The position numbers and the translations under genes were made by a program. Positions 63,325 through 64,000 of a stretch of 64,000 bases of DNA are shown piece after piece. Location: contig CM022670.1 in NCBI GenBank assembly GCA_012295275.1, positions 24,128,255 to 24,192,254 of the forward strand, read 5' to 3'. Source of the stretch: Chrysomallon squamiferum. Taxonomy: Eukaryota > Mollusca > Gastropoda > Neomphalida > Peltospiridae. Position 1 is the stretch's first letter, and the number at the start of each line of letters is the position of its first letter. The notes below the pieces were generated by a model. It saw nothing but the letters and a program-made list of their open reading frames with translations. It had not been told where the DNA came from and made no database searches.

Positions 63325-63570
63325 CTCTGCAGCTAGGGAAGTAAAGGACAGAATATTTTGATATATATATATATTTCTGTAAGCGTACCATGAAAAAGCC
63401 CAAACTGAGTGACTTCAGTAAATTAAGACAGTCCAGTGCTTTCCTACAATTAGGGAAGTGAAGGACAAAATATTTGTCATTATATTTTGTCCTTTTGATA
63501 TATATTTTCTTTGTATCATGAAAAACATGAACTGGGTGACTACCATAAATTAAGTCAGTCCAGTGCTTCC
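63325..63570. repeat. Tandem duplication, unit about 120 bp
   Basis: Copy 1 (about 63325-63445) and copy 2 (about 63446-63570) share TAGGGAAGT, AAGGACA, AATATTT, GATATATAT, CATGAAAAA, ACTG(A/G)GTGACT, TAAATTAAG and CAGTCCAGTGCTT. Copy 2 has gained a 13-bp inverted repeat not present in copy 1. Confidence 0.85.
63461..63494. repeat. Perfect 13-bp inverted repeat
   Basis: AAGGACAAAATAT and its exact reverse complement ATATTTTGTCCTT are separated by 8 bases. Present only in the second copy of the local tandem duplication. As plus-strand intronic RNA it would form a stable A/U-rich stem. Confidence 0.88.
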
Positions 63571-64000
63571 AAGTTCAATACAACTGTGTGAATGTACAGT
63601 TGAAGCTTCTGTGCATTGTTACATTTTTTTTTTTTTTTTTTCACTGGAATGAAAAAGCTATGAGGAGATGTTGGAAACTGCAGCAGATTAAGTCAAGGTT
63701 GAACAAACCTACTGTTTCTTTTTTTTTTAAAAACATCATCTTAAGAAATATATATTTTAATCTTTATTCTCTTTTTTTTTTTTTTTTTTATTGATATATA
63801 TAATATTGAATAGACAGATAGAAAATGATGTCCTTAGGCTGAGGTTATTACTCAGACATGACTGAATGAATAATATTTTGCATGTGTGATATTTTTCTTT
63901 TCAAAGCCCTCATCAGAATGTAAAAACACACACAAAAAACAAACCCCACATACTTCTCGAGAGACTGCAGTCACACAACAAACTATTGATACTTAAATAT

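Overview
The window looks like AT-rich animal nuclear DNA. It is mostly intron, with long A/T runs, many microsatellites and several minisatellite arrays. The one gene I can support is split into short exons with GT-AG introns, so this is a eukaryote. The gene family, the intron sizes (1.6 to 14.8 kb) and an RNase H relic of a kind I associate with molluscan non-LTR retrotransposons suggest a lophotrochozoan, most likely a mollusc. That taxonomic call is inference.

The gene is on the plus strand and is an FRMPD4 (Preso)-like WW-PDZ-FERM scaffold protein. Six consecutive internal coding exons are visible: 29142-29258, 34990-35150, 49911-50013, 56796-56847, 58495-58608 and 60445-60552. Their phases match at every junction, giving 218 uninterrupted codons. 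They encode a WW-like domain, a complete PDZ domain with a GFGF carboxylate-binding loop, a basic linker and the first strands of the FERM F1 lobe. The start codon lies upstream of 29142 and I could not find it. The rest of the FERM domain and the tail lie beyond 64000.

Layout. 1-28413 has no recognisable host exon. It holds a 79-bp tandem array (1116-1671), microsatellites, a long imperfect hairpin (17687-17777), a trinucleotide field with a 53-bp higher-order period (23593-24303) and, on the minus strand at 15137-15463, a decayed retrotransposon RNase H fragment. 28414-29141 is a 28-bp minisatellite of about 26 units that ends exactly at the splice acceptor of the WW exon. Intron 3 holds three back-to-back minisatellites (about 30, 30 and 29 bp) over 2.3 kb. 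Intron 5 begins with a degenerate short-period array.

The most interesting signal is the 28-bp array. Every unit ends in a pyrimidine-rich TTTCAG-like sequence, and the last unit is the functional-looking 3' splice site, so the array amounts to a tandemly amplified splice acceptor. Almost all long open frames elsewhere are translations of simple repeats and are not genes.
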